From assembly GCF_002368295.1 (NCBI RefSeq), contig NZ_AP018248.1, forward strand, positions 4,349,396-4,413,395: a DNA stretch of 64,000 nt. The letters run 5' to 3'. The position numbers were made by a program, and so were the translations under genes. The DNA is from Tolypothrix tenuis PCC 7101 (GTDB lineage: Bacteria; Cyanobacteriota; Cyanobacteriia; Cyanobacteriales; Nostocaceae). Below, piece by piece: positions 56,514 to 64,000 of this stretch; within the stretch, counting starts at the first letter, position 1, and each line of letters begins with the position of its first letter. Under the pieces are notes generated by a model that saw only the letters and a program-made list of their open reading frames with translations, searched no databases and had not been told where the DNA came from.

Positions 56514-57536
56514 TTAAAAAGCAGAATTAGTCAACGGATCAGCCATCCCCACCACGACCTTACGTGACCCCTCAAACGACGAACGACCATGAGCAACCGA
56601 CATATTATCTAACATTAATAAATCCCCTGCTTCCCAAGGGAATAAAACCATTTCTTGCTGATAAGCTGCGCGTAATTCTGCTAACACTTCCGGTTCAATT
56701 GGTGAACCATCACCGTAATAAGTATTATTTGGTAAATCCTCTTCCTTAAACTCTGCTAATAAAGCATTTCTGAGAGTAGGTTCGAGAGTGGAAATGTGGA
56801 AGAAAGTTGCATGATTAAACCACACTAATTCACCAGTTTTGGGATGTTTAGCGACTGCTTGACGTAGTTGACGAGTCCGCAAACGATCCCCAGTTTTCCA
56901 CTCAAATTCAATATTGTTTTTTCGGCAATATTCTTCAACTACAAATTTATCTCTAGTTTGAAATACAGTCTGCCAAGTTAGCCCAAAACCATCATTATAG
57001 TTACGGACATACAAGACTTTTTTTTCAATAAATTTTTCCCGAATTTGGGGATGAATGCGCCCAAAAATATTGCGACAGTCTGCAATTGGTGTTTCCCCGC
57101 CTTGTTGGGCTGCAATTAAACAACCAAAGTAGATTTTTAACGGCCAAGTTAACCAATAAGTACCCTCGTTATGTAAGAAAATACTTTGCTCGGCAGGGTA
57201 GTCTGTTGATGTGTATATTTTATCACCAACTTCATGTCTTGGGGAAGAGCGATCGCGGTATTCTAGCAACTGTCCGCTAGAGGTTAATTTAACAAACTCA
57301 TTGAATAAAGCTGTTGTATTTATATTAAAATTTCGGAAAAGTAAAGCTCTATGCTTCAACAGCAATGCTTCAATAATCTCTTGATTACTGGCAGCCCATT
57401 CTAATAAATTGACCCCAGCTATCGCAGGTTTTACTACCAAAGGAATCCTACTTTCTGGTAGTAGTTGCTCTGTTTCAATGAGAGTATTTTGAGATATTGT
57501 AAAAGTTTTGCGAGTGATATTTCCTAAGTTTCTCAT
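56514..57536 (-). CDS. TauD/SyrP-like Fe(II)/2-oxoglutarate dioxygenase (amino-acid beta-hydroxylase)
   Basis: This 340-residue stand-alone oxygenase has the metal triad H-x-E in SIFLHNEGTYWLTWP and the distal His plus 2-oxoglutarate Arg in SVAHGRSSFEGSRKVVVGM, with family marks YRDRSSPRHEVG, GGETPIADCR and WFNHATFFH. SyrP-type enzymes hydroxylate amino acids while bound to a carrier protein. The gene lies between a synthetase ending in a C domain and one starting with a degenerate C-like domain, so its substrate is probably the residue on the His-like module. The frame extends to a TTG at 57572 overlapping the upstream gene; the ATG at 57536, seven bases after that stop, is preferred. Confidence 0.92.
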   Translation of the reverse strand: MRNLGNITRKTFTISQNTLIETEQLLPESRIPLVVKPAIAGVNLLEWAASNQEIIEALLLKHRALLFRNFNINTTALFNEFVKLTSSGQLLEYRDRSSPRHEVGDKIYTSTDYPAEQSIFLHNEGTYWLTWPLKIYFGCLIAAQQGGETPIADCRNIFGRIHPQIREKFIEKKVLYVRNYNDGFGLTWQTVFQTRDKFVVEEYCRKNNIEFEWKTGDRLRTRQLRQAVAKHPKTGELVWFNHATFFHISTLEPTLRNALLAEFKEEDLPNNTYYGDGSPIEPEVLAELRAAYQQEMVLFPWEAGDLLMLDNMSVAHGRSSFEGSRKVVVGMADPLTNSAF

Positions 57537-57543
57537 ATTTTTA

Positions 57544-60500
57544 TCAACTTGGCAATGCTTTACGTTTAGCAAGTTTCAATTTCTGAATACTTGATTTTTC
57601 TATGTTTTGAATTTCTACATGATTTACTAATTTCTGATTATCCCCAGCCCCAAAAATCTTGTATTCTGCATTTGCAGATTGAAATATTTCTATTAGAGTC
57701 TGGGCGTAATCATGAGAAATTTCCTCTATTTGCTGGTTACTTAATTCAGCAGTATTACAACACAAGGAAAGTTCAATTTGATCAGAAATTACATTTAACC
57801 TAAACTCAGCTAAAATCGCAAAGTCTGTAATGTTAAATCCCTGAACATTTAATACTTCTAACTCACCCAATGTTTCCAAACGCTGGTAAACATGAAAGTG
57901 AGTAAAATTAAAACAAGTTTCAAAGCGGCGTTCTCCACCTAAATCTTTTTGAATCTGAGCCATTGGATACCATCGGTAGGGCAATAACTTCTGCTCAGTT
58001 TCAAAAGCTTGAAATATCAAATCTATCCAACTACCTTGAGGCAGTTTCATCCGCAATGGTAAAGGGTTGAGAAAAAGCCCAAGACAGCGAGTACCATCAC
58101 TTGTTTCTGGTCGCCCATTCGATGAAATTAGGGTGACTACTTCTGGCTGAAGGCACAGTTTGTTAATTACTCTCAAGTGGGCAGCAAACAGTACGCTTTT
58201 GAGTGGAACTTTAGCAGATTGAGCTAGTTTTTTCAGACCTTGAGAAACTTCAGAATTAATAGCTACTTGCACAACACAAACTTCTGAATTTTCCTCCGCA
58301 GAACTTTGGGAAATGGGTTGACGAGGTATAGTTGTCTGTGGGCTGTCATGGAGCTTTTGTATCCAATAACTTTGGCATTCCTTTGACTGGATTGCTTGTT
58401 TTTGCAAAGCTACAAAGTTACGGAAGGCGTTGGCTGGTGGTGGCGCAATTGGAGAAATTTCTTTACCCAACAGAAAGAAATATAGTTCAAATAATTCAGT
58501 TAACATAGAAGCCACACTCCAGCCGTCGAGAATAGCATGATGTTCGGTAAAGCTAAACTGAAATGTTTCTTCGCTACGGCGATGGATTTGAAAGCGCAAA
58601 AGTGGTGCAATTGTGCAGTCAAACTTGTTGTTTTTCTCGGCTTCAAACCAAGAAGATAGTATTTCTTCTTGTTCTGCAACAGATAAGTGGCGTAAATCCT
58701 CTAACTGACAAGGAACAATAACAGTTTTATAAACTAACTGTAACGGTTCGCTAAAATTACTCAAATCAAAGGAAGTACGTAGCACAGGATGGCGGTTTGC
58801 CAGTTGTTGTACGGCGGTATGTAATTTCTCAAAGTCGAGAGGAGCTTTGAGATGAATGCTAGAGACGTTGTGATAAGCTTTGGTGTTGGCACTATACTGA
58901 CTGTGAAACAGCATTCCTGCCTGAAGCATCGTCAGAGGGTACGCATCCTCTACATCTTGGGGTAACTTACACAAATCCTCTTCAGATATCAGGTTAAACG
59001 CTTGGACTTGTTCTGTAGTAGCACTGCTAACTTTTGCCGTTGTCAGTTCTTGAGCTAGTTGATGTATGGTTTGATGTTGAACTATCTGCTGTAGGGAAAG
59101 GCTCAAGCCTCGCTCTTTGGCTTTGCTCAATACTTGGATACTGCGGATGGAATCTCCACCTAAAGCAAAAAAGTTATCGTGAATACCAACCTGTTCAACA
59201 CCCAGGACTTGCACCCAAATATCTACCAACACCTTCTCTTCGGGAGTGGAAGCAGCTACATAAGCTTCGTCTAGTTCTGGTCTAGCACTATTTGGTGTAG
59301 GTAACGCCTGACGGTCAACTTTACCGTTAGATGTTAAAGGCACTGCCTCTAGCAGCACAAATGCTGATGGGAGCATATAATCTGGCAGTTGGACTTTCAG
59401 CCAGTTTCGTAATTCACTGGTGGTTGGAACCTGTTGGGAGTTGGTAACAATGTAAGCTACCAACTGTTTGTCGCTGGGTTGATCCTCTCGCACTAAAACT
59501 ACAGTTTCCCGCACTGCTGGGTGTTGTCTGAGGAGTGCTTCAATTTCCCCTAGTTCAATGCGAAACCCTCGGATTTTTACTTGATGGTCGATACGTCCTA
59601 AATATTCTAGTTCTCCATTGGGTAAGTAGCGAGCTAAATCGCCTGATTTGTAAAGGTGTGCGTCAGGCTGGTTACTATAAGGGTTGGGAATAAATTTTTG
59701 GCTAGTTAATTCGGGACGGTTGAGGTAGCCTCTAGCTAAACCCGCGCCACCAATACACATCTCTCCAGGAACCCCAATCGGTAGTAATGAATTGTGCTTA
59801 TCCAGGATATATACTTGCAAGTCTGGAATTGGACGACCTATAAAACTACCATTTGCTGTTTTTAAATCTGCTAAAGTTAGGGGACGGTAGGTGACGTGTA
59901 CAGTGGTTTCAGTAATACCGTACATATTCACCAACTGCGGCGAATCATCTCCGTGACGCTCAAACCAAGGCGCTAAACTTTGGATATCAAGTGCTTCGCC
60001 ACCAAAGATTACTAAGCGCAGGTTATTAGCAAAGGTCTTGTCACAAGAAGCAGGGGAGCAGGGAGCAGGGAGCAAGGGGGAAGACTTGGAACGGAGATTG
60101 CACTCCGCCCCAGTAAGAGCGCCCTGGAAGGGCGGGGCTTGATACCCATGTTCCCCTCCGCCTCTTTGGTCAGATAATTCTTCTTGCTGCATCAATTGGC
60201 GGAAAGCTGATGGTGTTTGGTTAAGAATCGTTACCTGCTCTTGACACAACAAGTCACAGAAAGATTGCGGTGTGCGGCTGACCAAGTAAGAAACGACTAC
60301 GACTCTTCCGCCATAGCAGAGTGCGCCCCAGAGTTCCCAAACCGAGAAGTCGAAAGCATAAGAGTGGAACAGCGTCCAGACATCATGTTCATTGAAATGG
60401 AACCATGATTGAGTTGCTTGTAACAGACGCACAACATTCCGATGAGGTATCAATACACCCTTGGGCTGACCTGTAGAGCCAGAGGTGTAAATGATATATG

Positions 60501-62334
60501 CTAAGTTTTCTGGTGTTAAATTTTTAATATCAGGATTTTTAGTGCTTTCTTGAGAAATGGTGATCCAGTCGGAGTCCAAGCAAATGACCTGGGCTTGATG
60601 TTCTGGTAATTTTGTTACTACATCTTTTTGGCTAATTAATACCCGAATTTGGGCATCTTGCAGTATGAAAGCTTGCCGTGACTGAGGATAATTTGGATCT
60701 ATCGGCACATAAGCACCACCAGCTTTGAGAATAGCTAACAGTCCAATTACCATTTCTAAGGAACGCTCAACGCAAATTCCCACCAGTACCTCTGTCCCGA
60801 CTCCGAATTTTTGGAGGTAGTTTGCTAGTTGATTGGCTCTTTGGTTCAGTTCCCAGTATGTCAGCTTTTGGTCGGCAAATACTACAGCTACTGCATCTGG
60901 TGCTTTCTCTACCTGTGCTTCAAATAGCTGATGTATGCAAAGATTTACCGGATATTCAGTTTGGGTATGATTCCACTCTATTAAGCACTGGTGTTGCTCT
61001 CTCTGGGTTAACAACGGTACATCCTTTAACTGCTGCTCTGGATTTGCTACCATACCTTCTAGTAAAGTTTGCAAATGTCCCAGCATTCTGGTGATGGTAG
61101 CAGGCTCAAAGGAATGGGTATCGCTGTTAATCTGAAGTTGTAATTGCTCTAAAGGCGCGACAATTAGACATAGAGGATAGTTGCTGCGATTAACAGCACT
61201 AAATCCCTCAATCTCTAAGTTTTCTTTGCCTTGGAGTAAGGAAGAATCTACAGGATAGTTTTCAAAGGCAATAAAACTTTGAAATAAAGGTAAGCCTTGA
61301 GATATTTCGCTCCATCTCTGAATTTGTACCAAGGGAGTATATTCATATTGTCGTGCTTGGGCTTGTTCAGCTTGCAGGTTTTTCAACCAAGAAATAATAG
61401 ATTCATCTCCATGCACCCGCACCCGCACAGGTAAGGTATTTACAAATAACCCAACGGCTGATTCTACCCCTGGTAAATTAACTGGACGACCGGAAGTATT
61501 AGCCCCAAAAATAACATCATCTTCACCAGAATATCGGCTCAGAAGTAAAGCCCAAGCTCCTTGGACTAAAGTATTGACAGTAATTTGATATTGACGTGCA
61601 AAAGATTTGAGTTTTTCTGTAGCTGCTACCGATAATTCAATTTTCTGCTCATTATATTCCTGATTACTAGATGTATTGGCAGCAAATTTATCTACTACCA
61701 AAGCTGTCGGTGCAGTAAATCCTTTGAGGGCATTTCGCCAAAAATTTTCTGCTTGCGATAAATCTTGCTGTCGCAACCAACCAATATATTTACGATAGGG
61801 AAAAGCAGGTTTTAAGTATGGATTTTGATTAGTAGATAATGCTTGATAAATTTCTAGAAATTCTTTGAACAACACAACCCGCGACCAGCCATCCCAAAGG
61901 ATGTGATGATTACTCCAAATGAATTGGTAAACATCATCAGCCATTTGAATTAACGCTAACCGCATTAAAGGCGGATGTGAAAGTTCAAAGCCGCGCCTTT
62001 GTTCTGTTTGCAAAAAAGCTTCTAGTTTTTGTTGCTGTTGTGCTGAATTTATCCCTCGCCAGTCTTGTTGTTCAAGAGGTAGTTCTACTTGTCGATGTAC
62101 CACTTGCATAGGTTCTTCTATATCTTCCCAGTGGAAAGAAGAACGCAAAACAGCGTGCCTTTTTGCTAATTGCTGCCAAGCTTGCTCAAAAGCCAAAATA
62201 TTCAGATTGCCTTTGAGGGTAATATTGTAGCGATCGCAATACACTCCCGACTCTGAATCATAAAGTGTGTGAAAAAGCAATCCCTGCTGTGTAGGTGAGA
62301 GTTTATATATATCTTCAATGTTTTCTACTTTCAT
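57544..62334 (-). CDS. NRPS: C-A(Thr)-PCP-C
   Basis: In this 1596-residue protein the first C domain (about 6-430, NHHILWDGWS) begins NIEDIYKLSPTQQGLLFH, the post-E docking form, agreeing with the E domain on the protein before it. The A code reads D-F-W-N-I-G-M-V-H, the canonical Thr code. A 42-residue foreign segment (about 724-765) is inserted in frame in the A domain. The PCP has GGDSIRSIQ (Ser near 1061). A second C domain (about 1125-1560, YPLTMLQAGMLFHSQ, EHHAILDGWS) closes the protein and should condense Thr with the next residue in trans. No strong ribosome site is visible before the ATG. Confidence 0.94.
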   Translation of the reverse strand: MKVENIEDIYKLSPTQQGLLFHTLYDSESGVYCDRYNITLKGNLNILAFEQAWQQLAKRHAVLRSSFHWEDIEEPMQVVHRQVELPLEQQDWRGINSAQQQQKLEAFLQTEQRRGFELSHPPLMRLALIQMADDVYQFIWSNHHILWDGWSRVVLFKEFLEIYQALSTNQNPYLKPAFPYRKYIGWLRQQDLSQAENFWRNALKGFTAPTALVVDKFAANTSSNQEYNEQKIELSVAATEKLKSFARQYQITVNTLVQGAWALLLSRYSGEDDVIFGANTSGRPVNLPGVESAVGLFVNTLPVRVRVHGDESIISWLKNLQAEQAQARQYEYTPLVQIQRWSEISQGLPLFQSFIAFENYPVDSSLLQGKENLEIEGFSAVNRSNYPLCLIVAPLEQLQLQINSDTHSFEPATITRMLGHLQTLLEGMVANPEQQLKDVPLLTQREQHQCLIEWNHTQTEYPVNLCIHQLFEAQVEKAPDAVAVVFADQKLTYWELNQRANQLANYLQKFGVGTEVLVGICVERSLEMVIGLLAILKAGGAYVPIDPNYPQSRQAFILQDAQIRVLISQKDVVTKLPEHQAQVICLDSDWITISQESTKNPDIKNLTPENLAYIIYTSGSTGQPKGVLIPHRNVVRLLQATQSWFHFNEHDVWTLFHSYAFDFSVWELWGALCYGGRVVVVSYLVSRTPQSFCDLLCQEQVTILNQTPSAFRQLMQQEELSDQRGGGEHGYQAPPFQGALTGAECNLRSKSSPLLPAPCSPASCDKTFANNLRLVIFGGEALDIQSLAPWFERHGDDSPQLVNMYGITETTVHVTYRPLTLADLKTANGSFIGRPIPDLQVYILDKHNSLLPIGVPGEMCIGGAGLARGYLNRPELTSQKFIPNPYSNQPDAHLYKSGDLARYLPNGELEYLGRIDHQVKIRGFRIELGEIEALLRQHPAVRETVVLVREDQPSDKQLVAYIVTNSQQVPTTSELRNWLKVQLPDYMLPSAFVLLEAVPLTSNGKVDRQALPTPNSARPELDEAYVAASTPEEKVLVDIWVQVLGVEQVGIHDNFFALGGDSIRSIQVLSKAKERGLSLSLQQIVQHQTIHQLAQELTTAKVSSATTEQVQAFNLISEEDLCKLPQDVEDAYPLTMLQAGMLFHSQYSANTKAYHNVSSIHLKAPLDFEKLHTAVQQLANRHPVLRTSFDLSNFSEPLQLVYKTVIVPCQLEDLRHLSVAEQEEILSSWFEAEKNNKFDCTIAPLLRFQIHRRSEETFQFSFTEHHAILDGWSVASMLTELFELYFFLLGKEISPIAPPPANAFRNFVALQKQAIQSKECQSYWIQKLHDSPQTTIPRQPISQSSAEENSEVCVVQVAINSEVSQGLKKLAQSAKVPLKSVLFAAHLRVINKLCLQPEVVTLISSNGRPETSDGTRCLGLFLNPLPLRMKLPQGSWIDLIFQAFETEQKLLPYRWYPMAQIQKDLGGERRFETCFNFTHFHVYQRLETLGELEVLNVQGFNITDFAILAEFRLNVISDQIELSLCCNTAELSNQQIEEISHDYAQTLIEIFQSANAEYKIFGAGDNQKLVNHVEIQNIEKSSIQKLKLAKRKALPS
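60040..60165 (-). repeat. 126-bp in-frame repeat insertion inside the Thr adenylation domain
   Basis: Between codons for ELSDQ and KTFANN, where related A domains run on directly, lie 126 extra bases (42 codons) of GC-rich dispersed-repeat type. They include the palindrome CGCCCT-TCC-AGGGCG and tandem GCTCCCTGCTCCC units as seen in intergenic spacers at 10195-10240 and 28325-28342. The length is a multiple of three and has no stop codon, so the synthetase frame survives. Confidence 0.85.
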
Positions 62335-62406
62335 AAAAATTTTAATACCAAGTTGGATTCACACAAAAAAGACCCAGAAGACAATTCCCAATCCAAAATC
62401 CGTCTT

Positions 62407-62447
62407 GAAAAGTTTGCTACGGAGGGAAACCCTCCTTGCAACTTTTC
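62407..62447 (-). repeat. Hairpin repeat in the NRPS operon spacer
   Basis: Imperfect arms GAAAAGTTTGCTACGGAGGG and CCCTCCTTGCAACTTTTC with an AAA loop lie in the 131-bp gap between two synthetase genes. The strong stem could stabilise or attenuate the long mRNA. It has the look of a dispersed repeat. Confidence 0.6.
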
Positions 62448-62465
62448 GCAAAATCTAAAATTGTA

Positions 62466-64000
62466 TTACCTACTCATTTGGCTAATTTTGGCAAGCAGTT
62501 TGTCAAGTTCAGTTTGGCTGAGTTCTGCTTCTGGAAAATCTGAAGGTGTGTATCCTCCAGCATCTTGTGATTGGCAATGGCTAATTAAGCCGCGCAGTGC
62601 TTCTATAAAATGAGTAGCCAAGCGTTCAATAGTATTGGGGTGATGAATGTTCTGGCTATATGTGCAATTCAATTGCAACTGTCCATGAGTCACCATTCCG
62701 TCAATTTCTAGTAAATGGCTACGGCTTCCTTGCAAACTACGGTTGGGGCCAGTAGTTTGGGCTGCAAGTTGAAAAATAGAAGTATCTGGTAATACTTGGT
62801 CAAATTGCCCTAAATAGTTGAATTTCAACTGCGGTTGGGGTGTAGCTTGGAGGCTGCTATTTTGGCTCAAGTATTTTAAAACACCGTAATTTATGCCATT
62901 GTGCGGAATATTACGTAACTGCTCTTTAATAGTTTTTAAGGCATCTCCTGGTGAGAAAGCATCGCCTAAGTTCAACAGAACTGGAAATTGGGCAGTAAAC
63001 CAGCCGGCTGTTCGCGATAAGTTGACATCGGGGAAAATCTCTTCTCTTCCATGTGCTTCGAGGGTGAGGAACAGTGAATTATCTCCTGTCCATTGGGCGC
63101 AAGCTTGAACTAATGCTGTCAGCAAAACATCATTAACTTGGGTTTGATAAGCCTTTGGTACTTCTTGTAACAGGGCTTGCGTTTCTGGGTTGCTGAGTGA
63201 AACCGATACAGTTCCCACAGATGTGACTGTATTTGCAGCTTGATCATCTGTTGGCAAGTTAATAACTGATTGCTGAATTTGATTTTGCCAGTATGGGAGT
63301 TCTGATTCTAACTCTAGAGCCTGAGCATATTCATTTAACTTTTCTGCCCATTGCTGGAAGGATGTAGTTTTTGCAGGTAGCTGTATTTTCTGACCTTGGC
63401 TAAGTTGCTGGTAAGCTGTTTGCAAGTCTTCTAACAAAATTCGCCAAGAGACACCATCAACTACTAAATGGTGAATGATAATTAACAATCGAGGTGGTTT
63501 ATCTTGACCAAGGTCAAAATAAGCAACCCGGATTAAAGGGCCAGTAGAGAGGTTGAGGCTGGCTTGTAATTCAGTAGCAATAGATGTAATGGCTTGTTCT
63601 GCGTCTAGTTTGTCTGCTAAATCAAATCTGCTAACAGGTACTATCTCGTCAGGTGCAGCAGTAATTTGTAGCCAACCATTTTCCGTTAGTTGAAAATGCG
63701 ATCGCAACGCATCATGATGTTGTAGTAATTGCTTAATTACTTGTTCTAATATCTGGAAGTCTAGATTCTGCCGTACCTCTAGCAATACTGACTGATTCCA
63801 GTGGTGGGGATTGGGTAAATTTTGGGCAAAAAACCAATGTTGTATCGGGGTGAGGGCTACTTCTCCAGTGACTAAGCCTGATTCTGTCTTAATAGGCTGA
63901 GTTGTTTCGGCTACTGCTGCTAACTCGGCGATTGTCTGATGTTCAAATAATTGCTTAGGCGTGAGTTGCAAACCTGCTTGATTCGCTTTCGAGATTACCT
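62466..64000 (-). CDS. NRPS (partial): ...PCP-E, 5' end beyond the window
   Basis: The frame runs off the right edge. The first visible codons read VISKANQAGLQLTPKQLFEHQ, the second half of a PCP (helix 2 onward). The E domain is complete: QHWFFAQNLPNPHHWNQS, HHLVVDGVSW, LEAHGREE, RTAGWFTAQFP, GINYGVLKYL, FNYLGQFDQ. The residue loaded by this module is therefore delivered as D, but its A domain is out of view. The tail (YTPSDFPEAELSQTELDKLL) is a COM-type donor matching the acceptor start of the next protein. An internal TTG at 63971 is not the start. Confidence 0.95.
   Translation of the reverse strand, partial: VISKANQAGLQLTPKQLFEHQTIAELAAVAETTQPIKTESGLVTGEVALTPIQHWFFAQNLPNPHHWNQSVLLEVRQNLDFQILEQVIKQLLQHHDALRSHFQLTENGWLQITAAPDEIVPVSRFDLADKLDAEQAITSIATELQASLNLSTGPLIRVAYFDLGQDKPPRLLIIIHHLVVDGVSWRILLEDLQTAYQQLSQGQKIQLPAKTTSFQQWAEKLNEYAQALELESELPYWQNQIQQSVINLPTDDQAANTVTSVGTVSVSLSNPETQALLQEVPKAYQTQVNDVLLTALVQACAQWTGDNSLFLTLEAHGREEIFPDVNLSRTAGWFTAQFPVLLNLGDAFSPGDALKTIKEQLRNIPHNGINYGVLKYLSQNSSLQATPQPQLKFNYLGQFDQVLPDTSIFQLAAQTTGPNRSLQGSRSHLLEIDGMVTHGQLQLNCTYSQNIHHPNTIERLATHFIEALRGLISHCQSQDAGGYTPSDFPEAELSQTELDKLLAKISQMSR

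Noticed and set aside
56514..57536. Halogenase (SyrB2-like) role for the TauD-family protein
   Set aside because: The carboxylate ligand of the iron site is present (H-x-E), whereas halogenases of this fold have Ala or Gly there.
43918..62334. PKS or hybrid PKS modules in the cluster
   Set aside because: No KS, AT or KR motifs are present; every module in view is C/A/PCP/E, with one reductase.
1..64000. tRNA, rRNA or riboswitch candidates
   Set aside because: None could be recognised by eye in the intergenic regions; a covariance-model scan would be needed to exclude them.

Overview
The window looks like chromosome of a filamentous, probably heterocyst-forming cyanobacterium (Nostocales: Nostoc/Calothrix/Tolypothrix type). 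The signs are very frequent HIP1 octamers (GCGATCGC), heptameric short tandem repeats (STRRs) between and inside genes, several families of small MITE-like inverted-repeat elements, and gene families typical of this group.

Layout. (1) 1-763: the distal end of a CRISPR array (11 repeats, 10 spacers, no cas genes in view). (2) 883-6718: signalling block with a large hybrid sensor kinase, then a receiver-kinase fusion and a NarL-type regulator that look like a partner pair. (3) 7032-8774: five tandem genes on an exact 372-bp period encoding 84-residue peptides with a double-glycine leader. (4) 9176-15334: housekeeping genes holB, tmk and argS, with a small membrane protein and another dCache sensor kinase. 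(5) 15616-35662: an LRV-repeat protein followed by a tandem array of TpsA-like secreted proteins (haemagglutination-activity domain). Five copies are intact, one is broken by a single in-frame TGA, and one is a C-terminal relic carrying a MITE. No TpsB transporter is in view. (6) 35734-64000: a minus-strand non-ribosomal peptide synthetase (NRPS) cluster whose upstream end lies outside the window.

The NRPS cluster reads, in transcription order: ...PCP-E (partial); C-A(Thr)-PCP-C; a TauD/SyrP-like dioxygenase; a degenerate C-like domain-A(His-like)-PCP-E; C-A(Orn-like)-PCP; C-A(Gln)-PCP-E; C-A(Val-like)-PCP-thioester reductase; a GSA-like class III aminotransferase; a JmjC/cupin_8 oxygenase; an EntS-like MFS exporter. 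Condensation-domain types and docking ends agree with this linear order. The inferred product fragment is D-Xaa / Thr / (beta-hydroxy-)D-His-like / Orn-like / D-Gln / Val, released as an aldehyde and probably transaminated to a terminal amine. The hydroxylase beside a catalytically dead C-like domain resembles the hydroxylase/interface-domain pairing of beta-hydroxy-amino-acid siderophores. This is my leading candidate for an undescribed system. Substrate codes were read by eye and are inferences.
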